A DNA stretch of 35,204 nt from Putridiphycobacter sp045110285 (GTDB lineage: Bacteria; Bacteroidota; Bacteroidia; Flavobacteriales_D; Crocinitomicaceae). The translations under genes were made by a program, and so were the position numbers. The notes under the pieces are model-generated. The model saw only the letters and a list, made by a program, of their open reading frames with translations, made no database searches and was not told the origin of the DNA. Positions 8,418-17,300 of the stretch are shown in pieces. Location: assembly GCA_045110285.1 (NCBI GenBank), contig JBGCGA010000080.1, positions 1-35,204 on the forward strand, read 5' to 3'. How positions within the stretch are numbered: the first letter of the stretch is position 1; the number at the start of each line of letters is the position of its first letter.

Positions 8418-8484
8418 GCTAACAACAAATAAAAATTACAGCTAGCGCTGTTCGGCATAAATGCCTAATTTTATTCAAGCGCTA
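8418..8484. repeat. Intergenic cluster of inverted repeats
   Basis: The 108-bp gap holds GCTAAC (8418-8423), ATAAAAATT (8429-8437) with near-complementary AATTTTAT (8467-8474), TAGCGCT (8443-8449) with AGCGCTA (8478-8484), and a perfect small hairpin GGCAT-AA-ATGCC (8454-8465). The two long pairs interleave rather than nest, so they cannot form together in one simple hairpin. This may be a decayed or alternative member of the repeat type seen elsewhere in the first 12 kb. Confidence 0.4.
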
Positions 8485-8491
8485 CATCTAA

Positions 8492-9208
8492 ATGAAAGCA
8501 CTGGATAAAGCAATTAAGGGAGCCAAGAAAAGATTTTTTGCAGGATTAATATTTGTATTTATTCTGTACATTTTTTCTTATGTTTTATACACTTACAATA
8601 AGCTGGAATTCTCAAAAGAACCATTAAGTTTAGCTTTTTGGGTAACTACATGCTTTGCTATAATACTATCCTATTACATGGCTTATCATAATTACAAACT
8701 ATATGATAGAGTAAAAAAGATAGATTTTAAAGAATATCTGCTTTGGTTTAAATATGACAACGGAGATGAATTAATCCTTGCAAAGGGAATGGTTATTCCT
8801 TATTCTAAAAATGTAGTAAAGAAAACTGAGATTACCGTTGCTTCTTGGGGTCTAGACAATATTAAAAACGCAATTGATGATTTGAAGAATGGAGACATCC
8901 CTTTTGGACTAATAATTCCTTCAATTCAGATATCATCAAACAAAGTTCCGAATATTATTTCCCTAGTACATGGTGGTGGCTATGCTATGAACCTTTACTA
9001 TGTTGATGTAAAAGATTTTAATATGCTTTTACTAATAATACACAATGGTAATAGCGGAAGAGAAATGATTTTAAAATACCCTATTTCTAGTGAAATTAAA
9101 TTCAACTTAAATGATTTTTACAAATTGTTAGATGATTTAAATAATTATAATATGGTTTTGGAATCAGATTATATAGATGAAGCTAAATTAAAAGAACTAA
9201 AAACGTAA
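8492..9208 (+). CDS. Membrane-anchored protein of unknown function
   Basis: I do not recognise this 238-aa protein. It has a basic N-terminus, two hydrophobic helices close together (about residues 16-37 and 46-65) and a soluble C-terminal part of about 170 residues with mixed alpha/beta character, including KYDNGDELILAKGMVIPYS and ISLVHGGGYAMNLYYVDV. The helical hairpin probably places the large domain in the cytoplasm. It stands alone between two intergenic inverted-repeat regions, a setting like that of a gene cassette. ATG at 8492 is the first start before the hydrophobic region. Confidence 0.65.
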   Translation: MKALDKAIKGAKKRFFAGLIFVFILYIFSYVLYTYNKLEFSKEPLSLAFWVTTCFAIILSYYMAYHNYKLYDRVKKIDFKEYLLWFKYDNGDELILAKGMVIPYSKNVVKKTEITVASWGLDNIKNAIDDLKNGDIPFGLIIPSIQISSNKVPNIISLVHGGGYAMNLYYVDVKDFNMLLLIIHNGNSGREMILKYPISSEIKFNLNDFYKLLDDLNNYNMVLESDYIDEAKLKELKT

Positions 9209-9210
9209 AA

Positions 9211-9266
9211 TAACACAGTTTATGGTGCATACCCTTTGGGATACACTGCATACACAGCAGTTAGGC
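9211..9266. repeat. attC-like inverted repeat ending in GTTAGGC
   Basis: A 56-bp nested structure starts 3 bp after a stop codon. TAAC (9211-9214) pairs with GTTA (9260-9263), TATG (9221-9224) with CATA (9249-9252), GTG (9225-9227) with CAC (9244-9246), and CCC (9232-9234) with GGG (9238-9240) around a TTT loop. The right end, GTTAGGC (9260-9266), matches exactly the integron R' core box GTTRRRY. The left box matches only in the AAC part, and no attI or integrase is present, so the identity is a hypothesis. Confidence 0.45.
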
Positions 9267-9344
9267 ACAATTAAAACACCTATTTACCCGAAAAAGCATT
9301 TAGCTTTCTAGTATTTTGTACAAGAATTCCAGCAAACATCAATA

Positions 9345-9352
9345 TAATTTTG
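9345..9352 (+). promoter_or_regulatory. Candidate -7 element for the Cys-type hydrolase/AraC operon
   Basis: TAATTTTG is an exact TAnnTTTG match, 28 bp upstream of the ATG at 9381. A TTG at 9316-9318 lies 26 bp further upstream, somewhat longer than the usual 17-23 bp spacing. Confidence 0.4.
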
Positions 9353-9380
9353 TCACCAACAAATTTAAAATTCTAAAATC

Positions 9381-10436
9381 ATGACAACATTACAAATTAT
9401 TGGCGTTTCAGTACTTGGATTTATTGGCTTAATCCTATTTCTTAATCTACTTGGAAGAAAACACTTTAATCCAAAAGGTAAATTCAAAAAAGCCTCACCT
9501 CCTAAACAGCTAAAAATTGGGAAAAACAGGGTAGAGTTCTTAAGCGAAGGAGATAAAATTTCAGGATTTCTGTTTATTCCGCAAGACGCAATGAAAGGAG
9601 AGAAAAAACCAGCTATCATATTAATGCCTCCTCATTCAGGTGTAAAAGAGCAAACCGCAGGAATCTATGCTCAAAAACTAAGCGAACAAGGATATATTAC
9701 TTTAACATTTGACCCAAGAGGCTTTGGTGAAAGTACTGGCCACAAAGGCTTAGTAAGCCCTTGGCTAATGGTTGAAGATCAAAAAAATGCTGTTGATTTT
9801 ATTACCAGCTTAGACATGGTTGACAATAGTAACCTCTTTAATTTTGGTATTTGTGCAGGGGCAGGGGTGGCTACTGATGCCACTATTTCCGACAGTCGTA
9901 TAAAAGCACTAGCGCTAGTTAGTCCCTATGTTACCTATTCTAAAGATGGTACCAATAACTCTAACTTTGTAAAGCAAATGTTGATAACTGTAGGCGGCTT
10001 TGTAAGGCTTATATACAGACTCACAGGCAAGGACTTAACCACAGTACCTGTTCCTGTGGATGAAAAGAAGGCATCCGGTGGGGCAATTCCAGTATCACCC
10101 ATGACCTTGGGAATGATGACCTATTATCTTCCTGGTAAACCCGGAGACACACCAACATGGGAAAATATTGTGAGTATGAATGCGATTTCAGCAGGGCTAG
10201 ATTGGTCTGTATTCGACCGGGCAGATAACCTAAAAGTACCAACCTTCATGGTTTACGGCACAAAGGCAGAAAGTATTGAAGGTTCAGTCCAGTTATATGA
10301 TCAGATTAAAAGTCCAAAAGAAAAATTAGTCTTAGACGGGGCTTCTCACTTTGAGACCTACTATAAACCAAAATATGTAGAACCTGACATTCAGGGAATT
10401 ACTGAATTTATAAATAACCAAATCAGTCAAAATTAA
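9381..10436 (+). CDS. Membrane-anchored alpha/beta hydrolase with Cys nucleophile (YcjY/dienelactone hydrolase-like)
   Basis: A 351-aa protein with an N-terminal hydrophobic anchor (about residues 5-24) followed by an alpha/beta hydrolase domain. The nucleophile elbow reads G-I-C-A-G with Cys158 in place of serine, as in dienelactone-hydrolase-like and YcjY-like families. Other landmarks are LMPPHSG, the DPRGFGES loop (111-118) and the C-terminal His323 (GASHFETY); Glu297 or Glu300 may supply the acid. The next gene, an AraC regulator, starts 8 bases after this stop, so the two form an operon. The regulator may control the hydrolase, but no inducer can be inferred. Confidence 0.85.
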   Translation: MTTLQIIGVSVLGFIGLILFLNLLGRKHFNPKGKFKKASPPKQLKIGKNRVEFLSEGDKISGFLFIPQDAMKGEKKPAIILMPPHSGVKEQTAGIYAQKLSEQGYITLTFDPRGFGESTGHKGLVSPWLMVEDQKNAVDFITSLDMVDNSNLFNFGICAGAGVATDATISDSRIKALALVSPYVTYSKDGTNNSNFVKQMLITVGGFVRLIYRLTGKDLTTVPVPVDEKKASGGAIPVSPMTLGMMTYYLPGKPGDTPTWENIVSMNAISAGLDWSVFDRADNLKVPTFMVYGTKAESIEGSVQLYDQIKSPKEKLVLDGASHFETYYKPKYVEPDIQGITEFINNQISQN

Positions 10437-10444
10437 AAGATGAA

Positions 10445-11359
10445 ATGATGAATCGAGACGTCGTGATAAATACAGTGAGTGATGCGCATCAAGCCTTAGG
10501 GCTTGATGCGCCAAAACATCCGCTAGTAGCTGTTATTCGAAATAAAAACGTTAAGAATAGCGCTACATTTGAGAATACTAAAGTGATACTTAACCTCTAC
10601 AACATTGTTTTAAAAGTTGATGTTTGCGGTGATTTAAAGTATGGACTGAACTCTTACGATTATCAAAGCGGTACTTTGTTGTTTACAGCTCCTGGACAAG
10701 TTTTAGCGTATCAGGAAATTCAAGACTCATCAGAATCAAAAGATGGCTGGAACCTTGTTTTTCACCCTGACCTTATTCGCAAATCAACTTTGTCCGAGAA
10801 AATCAGGAAATACTCTTTCTTCTATTATCGATTGAATGAAGCGCTTCACCTTTCCACCGAGGAGAAACAAACAATTGAAGAGCTTTTAGAAAAGATTACA
10901 AAAGAGTATAGTCAGAATTTAGACCAACACAGTCAGCATCTTATTATTTCGAACATTGAATTACTATTACATTATTGCATCCGATTTTACGATCGTCAAT
11001 TCTATACTCGAAGCAACTTAAACAGCGATTTAATTTCTAATTTTGAACAATTAGTTGCACGCTATTATGACCAAAAACTAATGACTGACAATGGTATACC
11101 CAATGTAAAATACTGTGCTGACCAATTAAATTTATCGGCCAAGTATTTGAGTGATTTATTAAAAAAAGAAACAGGAAAAACGGCCCAAGAACATCTTCAT
11201 CTTATTATTATAGAAAAAGCGAAAAATAGCTTATTGAATTCTACGAGTTCCATAAGCCAAATAGGCTATGAACTCGGTTTTGAATACCCTCAATATTTCA
11301 GTAATTTATTTAAATCAAAAACAGGTATGAGTCCAAAAGAGTTTAGAAAATTGAATTAA
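10445..11359 (+). CDS. AraC-family transcriptional regulator
   Basis: A 304-aa protein with a C-terminal double helix-turn-helix (about residues 215-302). Landmarks are VKYCADQLNLSAKYLSDLLK and the signature region SQIGYELGFEYPQYFSNLFK, then TGMSPKEFRK. The N-terminal sensor part begins AHQALGLDAPKHPLVAVI, a pattern I associate with a common Bacteroidota AraC subgroup; this supports the early start over a later one. It follows the Cys-type hydrolase by 8 bases and probably shares its transcript. A perfect 12-bp inverted repeat lies in codons 14-23. Confidence 0.92.
   Translation: MMNRDVVINTVSDAHQALGLDAPKHPLVAVIRNKNVKNSATFENTKVILNLYNIVLKVDVCGDLKYGLNSYDYQSGTLLFTAPGQVLAYQEIQDSSESKDGWNLVFHPDLIRKSTLSEKIRKYSFFYYRLNEALHLSTEEKQTIEELLEKITKEYSQNLDQHSQHLIISNIELLLHYCIRFYDRQFYTRSNLNSDLISNFEQLVARYYDQKLMTDNGIPNVKYCADQLNLSAKYLSDLLKKETGKTAQEHLHLIIIEKAKNSLLNSTSSISQIGYELGFEYPQYFSNLFKSKTGMSPKEFRKLN
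10484..10511. promoter_or_regulatory. Perfect 12-bp inverted repeat inside the AraC gene
   Basis: GCGCATCAAGCC (10484-10495) and GGCTTGATGCGC (10500-10511) are perfectly complementary around a 4-nt TTAG loop. The hairpin starts 39 nt into the AraC coding region and would be unusually stable for this AT-rich genome. The same codons encode a segment that looks conserved in the protein family. It could act as an operator for the dimeric regulator or as an RNA hairpin affecting translation; neither is shown. Confidence 0.5.
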
Positions 11360-11383
11360 AATTCATTGTGTTCTATTAGCTAT

Positions 11384-11429
11384 AAAAGTAGCCGTTTCTG
11401 TACTGTAAATCCGGACTGCTTTTACTTTT
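11384..11429. terminator. Imperfect inverted repeat after the AraC gene
   Basis: AAAAGTAGCCGT (11384-11395) pairs with a right arm ending TACTTTT (11429), with a bulge and one mismatch. It starts 24 bp after the AraC stop. It may terminate the hydrolase/AraC transcript or be another of the repeat elements found in nearby gaps. There is no clean T-tract after the second arm. Confidence 0.35.
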
Positions 11430-11529
11430 AAATGATTATATTGACATCTATAAAATAGGTATATTAGATTCGCTACCTCGTTTTAATGCTGCCAAAAATT
11501 GCATTAGAGGTAAATTAAATGTAATCTAC

Positions 11530-12258
11530 ATGATGAAGAAATTAAAACTTATTCTGCTCTTAATCTGCATGCCATTTGCCATTCATAGTCAAAGCAGTCC
11601 GGAAATATTTTTTGATAAAAACTGGAATTTGTCAACTGAAGACAATTATAGATATTATCGAGTGATACATAATTCAACTGATTCATTAATTATTTCGGAT
11701 TATTATAAAAATGGGAACCTTCAAAGTGCAGCCATCTGCAATAAAGAAATCACAATATTAGATTCAATAAAACTTTTAGGCAATCTTCCTGATAGCCTGA
11801 TTGAAAAGGTTAGCTACTTCGATAAAAAAGGAAGAATTATTAATATTGAATTTAACGATTCAAAATACTTTAAAACACAATTGCCCAAAATAATCAACGA
11901 TTCGTTACAAACAGGTCGTTTTAATATTGATGGCTTATCGTACGAAAAATACTACAGAAAAAATGGTGAAATTAGTTGGGAAGCATTTGCCAAAGGCAAT
12001 AAAAGTGAAGGATTATATTTAGAATATTATGGTAAAACACGCAAATATAAGCTGGCGGCAATTGCTGTTTATCGCAATGATTTATTAAATGGAACAGTAG
12101 TTAATTTATATTCAGACGGGAGTTTAATGCGGACAACTACATACAAGGAAGGCTTAAAAGAAGGAGCTTGTGTTCATTATGATGGGTTTGACAATATTGT
12201 ATGGATAAAGACCTATCAAAACGGCCATCCGATTAAAAAAACATCTCCCAACCGTTGA
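11530..12258 (+). CDS. Secreted YwqK/MORN-like repeat protein
   Basis: A 242-aa protein with a signal peptide (about residues 1-21, ending IHSQ). The C-terminal half carries short beta-hairpin repeats of the MORN/YwqK antitoxin-like type, for example NGTVVNLYSDGSLMRTTTYK then EGLKEGACVHYD, and earlier YYKNGNLQ and YYRKNGEISWEA. Despite the family name, such proteins in Bacteroidota are mostly exported proteins of unknown role, and an antitoxin role is not supported here. It stands alone. Confidence 0.75.
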   Translation: MMKKLKLILLLICMPFAIHSQSSPEIFFDKNWNLSTEDNYRYYRVIHNSTDSLIISDYYKNGNLQSAAICNKEITILDSIKLLGNLPDSLIEKVSYFDKKGRIINIEFNDSKYFKTQLPKIINDSLQTGRFNIDGLSYEKYYRKNGEISWEAFAKGNKSEGLYLEYYGKTRKYKLAAIAVYRNDLLNGTVVNLYSDGSLMRTTTYKEGLKEGACVHYDGFDNIVWIKTYQNGHPIKKTSPNR

Positions 12259-12269
12259 ATTTATTAGAC

Positions 12270-12289
12270 AGACTATTTGCAAATGGTCT
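12270..12289. terminator. Short palindrome after the YwqK-like gene
   Basis: AGACTATTTG (12270-12279) and CAAATGGTCT (12280-12289) are complementary at 9 of 10 positions. It lies 11 bp after the stop codon, with a short TTTG run next to it. A weak terminator is possible. A competing pairing of GACTAT (12271) with a downstream ATAGTC also exists. Confidence 0.3.
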
Positions 12290-12398
12290 TTGAAACATAG
12301 TCATTCACAAATCTCAATTTGCTTGGCACTATAGCATTTGAAAAGAAAATGCTTAATTTTAATGAACCGAAGCTTTATTTACTTGAAAACAAATTAAA

Positions 12399-12776
12399 AT
12401 GAATGTTACTGCAGAAAAAAATGAAAAAGTAGCCAATATGGTATTTGGATCTATTTACCCACTTTATTTAAATAGATTAGAAAAAAATGGTAAAACCAAG
12501 GAAGAGCTTGACCAAGTATTAGAATGGTTTACCGGTTTCGACAATACAACCTTACAGGCGTTGATTGATGAGAAGGTGACCTTTAGAACATTTTTTCAAA
12601 AAGCCAAAATACACCCTAATGCACACATGATAAAAGGGGTTGTTTGCGGGTATAGAATTGAGGAAATTGATGAGGAATTTGAATTATATAAGCAGTGCCG
12701 CCAAATGGAAAAACTCATTGATGAATTGGCAAAAGGCCGAAAAATGGAGAAAATTCTACGCCAAGAAAAAAAGTAA
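12399..12776 (+). CDS. DUF2200 domain-containing protein
   Basis: A 125-aa cytosolic protein that fits DUF2200 over its whole length. It has the opening VANMVFGSIYPLYLNRLEK, the middle LEWFTGFDNTTLQALIDEKV, the motif IKGVVCGYRIEEI and the C-terminal MEKLIDELAKGRKMEKIL. Members are short single-domain proteins of unknown function, widespread in bacteria. It stands alone and converges on the DUF2130 gene with 19 bp between stops. Confidence 0.88.
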   Translation: MNVTAEKNEKVANMVFGSIYPLYLNRLEKNGKTKEELDQVLEWFTGFDNTTLQALIDEKVTFRTFFQKAKIHPNAHMIKGVVCGYRIEEIDEEFELYKQCRQMEKLIDELAKGRKMEKILRQEKK

Positions 12777-12795
12777 TACCTTATTATATCTTCCT

Positions 12796-14079
12796 TCAAT
12801 CGGCTTTCTCATCTTCTAACAAATCATTAAATCCTAAGGATTGAATGGGTTGAATGGCAGCTCCCGCAATTCCTTCAATAGAACCATACATATTTGTGGT
12901 ATTTAGCATCACTTTTTCAATCTGCTTTTCGCGTTTTTTCCAAATATTAGTCATGGCTCGCTTTTCTTTTTCAAGGTCTTCCCGCAACACATTAAATCCT
13001 TCAATTATGGCTTCAACCTGACTTCTAAATTCATTGCCCGTTAAAAATGAATACAGCATTTGCATTTTATCGCCTTTATTTTCGTTGGCATCACTCACCT
13101 GTTGAATCCTAATTAATCCATCACGCAAGGCGTATGCTAAGCTTTTAAATTCTTTAAAAGTACACACCCACACTCCATTAACCATGGCAAAGCTTTTTTG
13201 ATCTTTTGGTGGTGTTTCAGTAATTAAAACTGGAATATCGGCTCCCGCCAATCTCATATCGTCTTTTAATTTTTCGACCCAGTCGCCTGCAAAGTTTTTA
13301 GTTCGTTTAGATTCGTAAATGATTTTACCACATACCATTCCCGAATTATTTCTAACTGTTTGAATGCAATCTGCCCCTCTAATTCCTTTTGACACTTCTT
13401 CAATAATATCGAACGGGAATTGAGCTTTCAATTCGTCCTCAATGGCTAGTTCTTGCACTTCGCCTTGCATTTGCATGCTCCCCTGCTCTGCTTTTCGCTT
13501 CATTTCGTCAATCAACTTTTGTTGATCGTCCATTTTTTTTTGAAACTCTCGTTTTTGCATTTCGAATTTTTCCGCTTCCGATTTTTTCACCTTCTCCTCC
13601 ACTGCCCTTTCGGTTTCAAGCTTTTCTTTCTGAATCTGTAGTTCTAGTCGCTCCTGTTTTTCTTTGAGTTCATTCTCTTTTTTCATGAACAACAATTCCT
13701 TTTCTTGCAACGCTCGTATTTCTGCTTTCTTTTTATCGGCATCTTCTTGCATTTGCTTTAATTTCAGTTCCGTTTTTTCAGCAGCTTCTTTTTCGGCTTT
13801 GGCTTGCAATTCTTTTTTAATTCTCTCTCTGTCGGCTTCTATCTTTACTTTATATTCTTCTTGAGCCAATTTTCTTTTTGATTCGAATTCACTCTGCTCT
13901 TTTATGAATTGACGTTGTTGATCTTCAAATATTTTTTGTTGCTTTTCCTTTTCCAAAAGTAATTCCTGCTGCTTTTTTTGAACTTCTTTACGCAAACGAT
14001 CTTCAATATTTTTGGATATTGAATCTTCAACACTAAATAAATGAGCGCAATTTGGGCATTCAATTTTGGATTGATTCAT
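12796..14079 (-). CDS. DUF2130 domain-containing protein with long coiled coil
   Basis: A 427-aa protein. The start has a CPNC pair (IECPNCAHLFSV) as in other DUF2130 proteins. Residues about 25-205 are a long K/E/Q-rich coiled coil. The C-terminal domain (about 212-400) carries the DUF2130 signature AQFPFDIIEEVSKGIRGADC and YESKRTKNFAGDWVEKLKDD. The Glu256-x-Lys258 pair on a predicted strand resembles the active site of PD-(D/E)XK nucleases; nuclease activity is an inference. A TAnnTTTG element lies 29 bp upstream of the start. Confidence 0.88.
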   Translation of the reverse strand: MNQSKIECPNCAHLFSVEDSISKNIEDRLRKEVQKKQQELLLEKEKQQKIFEDQQRQFIKEQSEFESKRKLAQEEYKVKIEADRERIKKELQAKAEKEAAEKTELKLKQMQEDADKKKAEIRALQEKELLFMKKENELKEKQERLELQIQKEKLETERAVEEKVKKSEAEKFEMQKREFQKKMDDQQKLIDEMKRKAEQGSMQMQGEVQELAIEDELKAQFPFDIIEEVSKGIRGADCIQTVRNNSGMVCGKIIYESKRTKNFAGDWVEKLKDDMRLAGADIPVLITETPPKDQKSFAMVNGVWVCTFKEFKSLAYALRDGLIRIQQVSDANENKGDKMQMLYSFLTGNEFRSQVEAIIEGFNVLREDLEKEKRAMTNIWKKREKQIEKVMLNTTNMYGSIEGIAGAAIQPIQSLGFNDLLEDEKAD

Positions 14080-14108
14080 AGAGAAAAAGGTTTAACTGAA
14101 TAGTGAGT

Positions 14109-14116
14109 CAAATTTA
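14109..14116 (-). promoter_or_regulatory. Candidate -7 element for the DUF2130 gene
   Basis: Read on the - strand the bases are TAAATTTG, an exact TAnnTTTG match, 29 bp upstream of the start codon. No clear TTG lies at the usual -33 distance. Confidence 0.4.
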
Positions 14117-14154
14117 GGGATTTACTACGTAATTTATTTATGTTGCGAGGAATA

Positions 14155-14301
14155 GTTTCCCATCTGTCCTTCGGACATCTTCTACTTCGATTAACTCAGC
14201 ACAACGCCCAAGGGAAGACTAAACTTACTTCGTAGAAAAAAATTGGTTTCCTGCGGACATCTTCCCACTTCGACTATCGCTCAGTGCGGCGCAAGGGAAG
14301 A
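14155..14301. repeat. Two copies of an intergenic repeat
   Basis: Two diverged direct copies, 14155-14218 and 14246-14301, share the blocks GTTTCC, GGACATCTTC, ACTTCGA, CTCAG, CGC and AAGGGAAGA in the same order. The second copy also has inverted ends TCTTCCC (14260-14266) and GGGAAGA (14295-14301), so each copy may fold as a hairpin. They fill most of the 261-bp gap between the DUF2130 and caspase genes. Confidence 0.65.
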
Positions 14302-14340
14302 GTTTTCTTGCTTTGTGGGGAAATTGTGTTTTTTTTGTAA

Positions 14341-17300
14341 TTAATAGATTACAATATCAACTGCAATATTTTCTTCTCTTGCGGTTGGTTTTTGCTTGTT
14401 GTTTGACATTTCTGCTACTTGCTTGTTAACGTAAGCTCTGATTTCAGAAATTTGAATTAATCCGTCGCCATTTGCGTCTGCTTTGCGTTCTTTAAATCCT
14501 TGAATAAAGTTGTAAGTAAATAAGCCATTTTGCCATTCATCACTTTCAATGGCATATTCCGCACCGCCAGCACTTGAAATCACCGTTGCACCAGTTCCTT
14601 TTCGGGTATCTGAAAACAAATCGGATGACAATTTGGACATATTTTGAGAGCCGAAAGCATTTTGAACCGACACTGCCGAACCAACTGAACGAAACTGAAT
14701 ATCGCCAGATTCCACCTCAACTTCTTTTACTTCAGTTACCTCCTCTTTATCTAATTCACCTGAATGGCAGGTATCCATAATCAATAACTTTTGATAAGCT
14801 TTAATTGAATTTAAAAGCTTTGTGATTTCGGTATATGGCAAACCGTTTACTGACGGATTTGCGAAATCAACATTATAAGTACCAAAATAATAATCGAAAT
14901 TTTCATCAAGCAATCCATGTCCAGCAATAAAAATAGCCGCTACGTCACCAGGTTTACATGCCTCAAAAAATTGGGTTAGTGCTCTAATGTTCTCCACCGT
15001 GACTTGCTCGTTTAGCAATGGTTTTACGTGCACCGTTTCGTACTGCTTATTATCAAACTGTAAAGCTTCAGCAATTTCAGTCGCGTCTTTTGTTGGATAG
15101 GTTAAATTATACTTTTCATCTTTATATTTCGACACCCCAATGGTAGCAATGTAAAAATCTTTCCCTTCGGCTGCACCCGACTTTGCTATTTCTTTAGTTG
15201 CGTACAACGATTCTGTTCCATTAGCATTAATACATGATATGTCAATTTTGTTTACCCCTTCAAGCAAAGCAATATTTGCGATATACCTGAACGACAACGG
15301 ATCCGTTCCAGCTTTCGGTCTAATGCCTTCTTCTCCAAAAACTGGCGAATTATTAACATACACATTAATTTGTTTGATAGGGTATTTTTCATCCCAAGCC
15401 TTGATTGAAAATTCAACCGTATTTTTATCGGTTGTAATTGGAATGGTATTTTCAATTTTTGTTTGTGGCAAATTAAAGTCCATTTGAATACTACCTTCAT
15501 CTAGATTGTATTTCCTCAACCTTTTTTTGTACAAATATTGGTATGCATTTAATAAATTAGGTGGTGTTTTTCCAATAATTTTCCCAACAATATCTGGTCT
15601 ATTTAACACTATGTCATACTGTTCAAAAGGCACTAGATTCTGTCCAACTCTAAACGCAATTGAATTTAACGCATCTTTTGCTGCCATATAATAATTGTCA
15701 TGCGTATAAATTATAAATTCACTGGCTTTGGTGGCAATTAACGTGGCCAAAACTTTCTTTTCTTTATATGAGTTTATCATAATTGAACCGTCATCCGAAG
15801 CAGAAAATACGTAATCTGTCTTTTTGTCAAAAAATGCTTTGGTCACCCCTGATGTATGCTTTTCTATTCTCACAATTTTGTCTCCAGTCAACTTCCAAAA
15901 AATAATTGAATTGTCAGTTGAAAACACACTTTGATTAGAGGCATAAGTCATCATCACGTCTCCTGTCACATTAAAATCTAATCCAACAATGTCTCCAGTA
16001 TGCCCTTCCCACTCTTTTTTTAAGCTGTAATTTGATGCGTTAAACAGCTTAATTTTATGGCCCCACGTTACCATTCCAAAATGTTTACCGTCATCACTGT
16101 AACTTATACCTCCAATAATATCAGGTGAAGCAGTAAAATTGAAAACCTCTGCGTTGGTTTGGTAATTTATGACTTTACAATTTCCCATAATATCGGTATA
16201 GGCTATTTCAGAACGGTTTGGATGAAAAGCAAGGTTTGTAATTCCAACAGTATGGCTAATGGTGTGAGCTGGTTTTTTGGTTTGAGTATCGTAAATAATA
16301 GTATTGGGCATATAGCCTCCAGCTGCAATGTATTTCCCATTTTTTGAATATGAAACAAGGCTATTTAATTTACTGTTGGTTTTATAGGTTCCAATTACTT
16401 TCCATGTTTTAGTATCATATTCTATAAAGTTTAACGTATAATTCATGACTATGAATTTACTTCCATCTGGACTAAATTGACACGGAAATAATCCTGGAAT
16501 TTCTATCTGAACCTTATTTTGACTGAGATCCCAAACCTCGACTTTCCCTTTATCTCTTGCTATCGCCAAATACTTGTCGTTTTGGTCATATGCCATGTCA
16601 AAAATGGATCTTACTTTGGGTTCAAATCGCTTAAAGAATTTTTTTGATTTAAAATCGTATAGCTGAATTAAATCAAAATTAGATGTGAGCAATATTTCAT
16701 CTTTCGGGAAGACTGCGATACTATTAAAATCGAAGGCACTAATGTCCTTATCGGGCATAATTTCACCAACAATTTTTTGCTTTTGATAATCATAAGCTAC
16801 AATTCCCATTTCGCTGACTCCAATGTAGACATAGGTTTTATTAGGATCAGCCACTAGCGAATGAATATGCTTTCCAAAAATATTTTGATTAAAAATAACT
16901 TCACCTTTATCCACATCCATTATTCTAATGGAATTATCTGTCATTGCCGACACTAAAAATCGACCGTTTTTTGATAGTTGATCTGGTATTGACGGGTTAG
17001 AAGCCGTTTTGCCACCGGGAATTTTTTTTATGATTTCATAATTTTTTAAATTAACCACAATCACTTCTTGCAAATGATTGGTCAAAATAAATCGATTGGT
17101 TTTAAAGTCAACGTTTAGACTAGTGCAGTAAATATCTTCTAAAATTACTTTTGTTGCTTTGGATTTAGAATCAAATACCGAGAGCTGTTGGTCGGCATTC
17201 ACAAAATATATTTGACTGCTATTTGGTGCGAAAAATGCTGCAATTTCCATTGAGCCTTCCGCTTCTACTTCAAATAATTTTTCACCAGTCACCACATCCC

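Noticed and set aside
13453..13864. Open frames on the + strand opposite the DUF2130 gene
   Set aside because: They are Phe/Leu/Ser-rich mirrors of a Lys/Glu-rich coiled coil and have no own signals.
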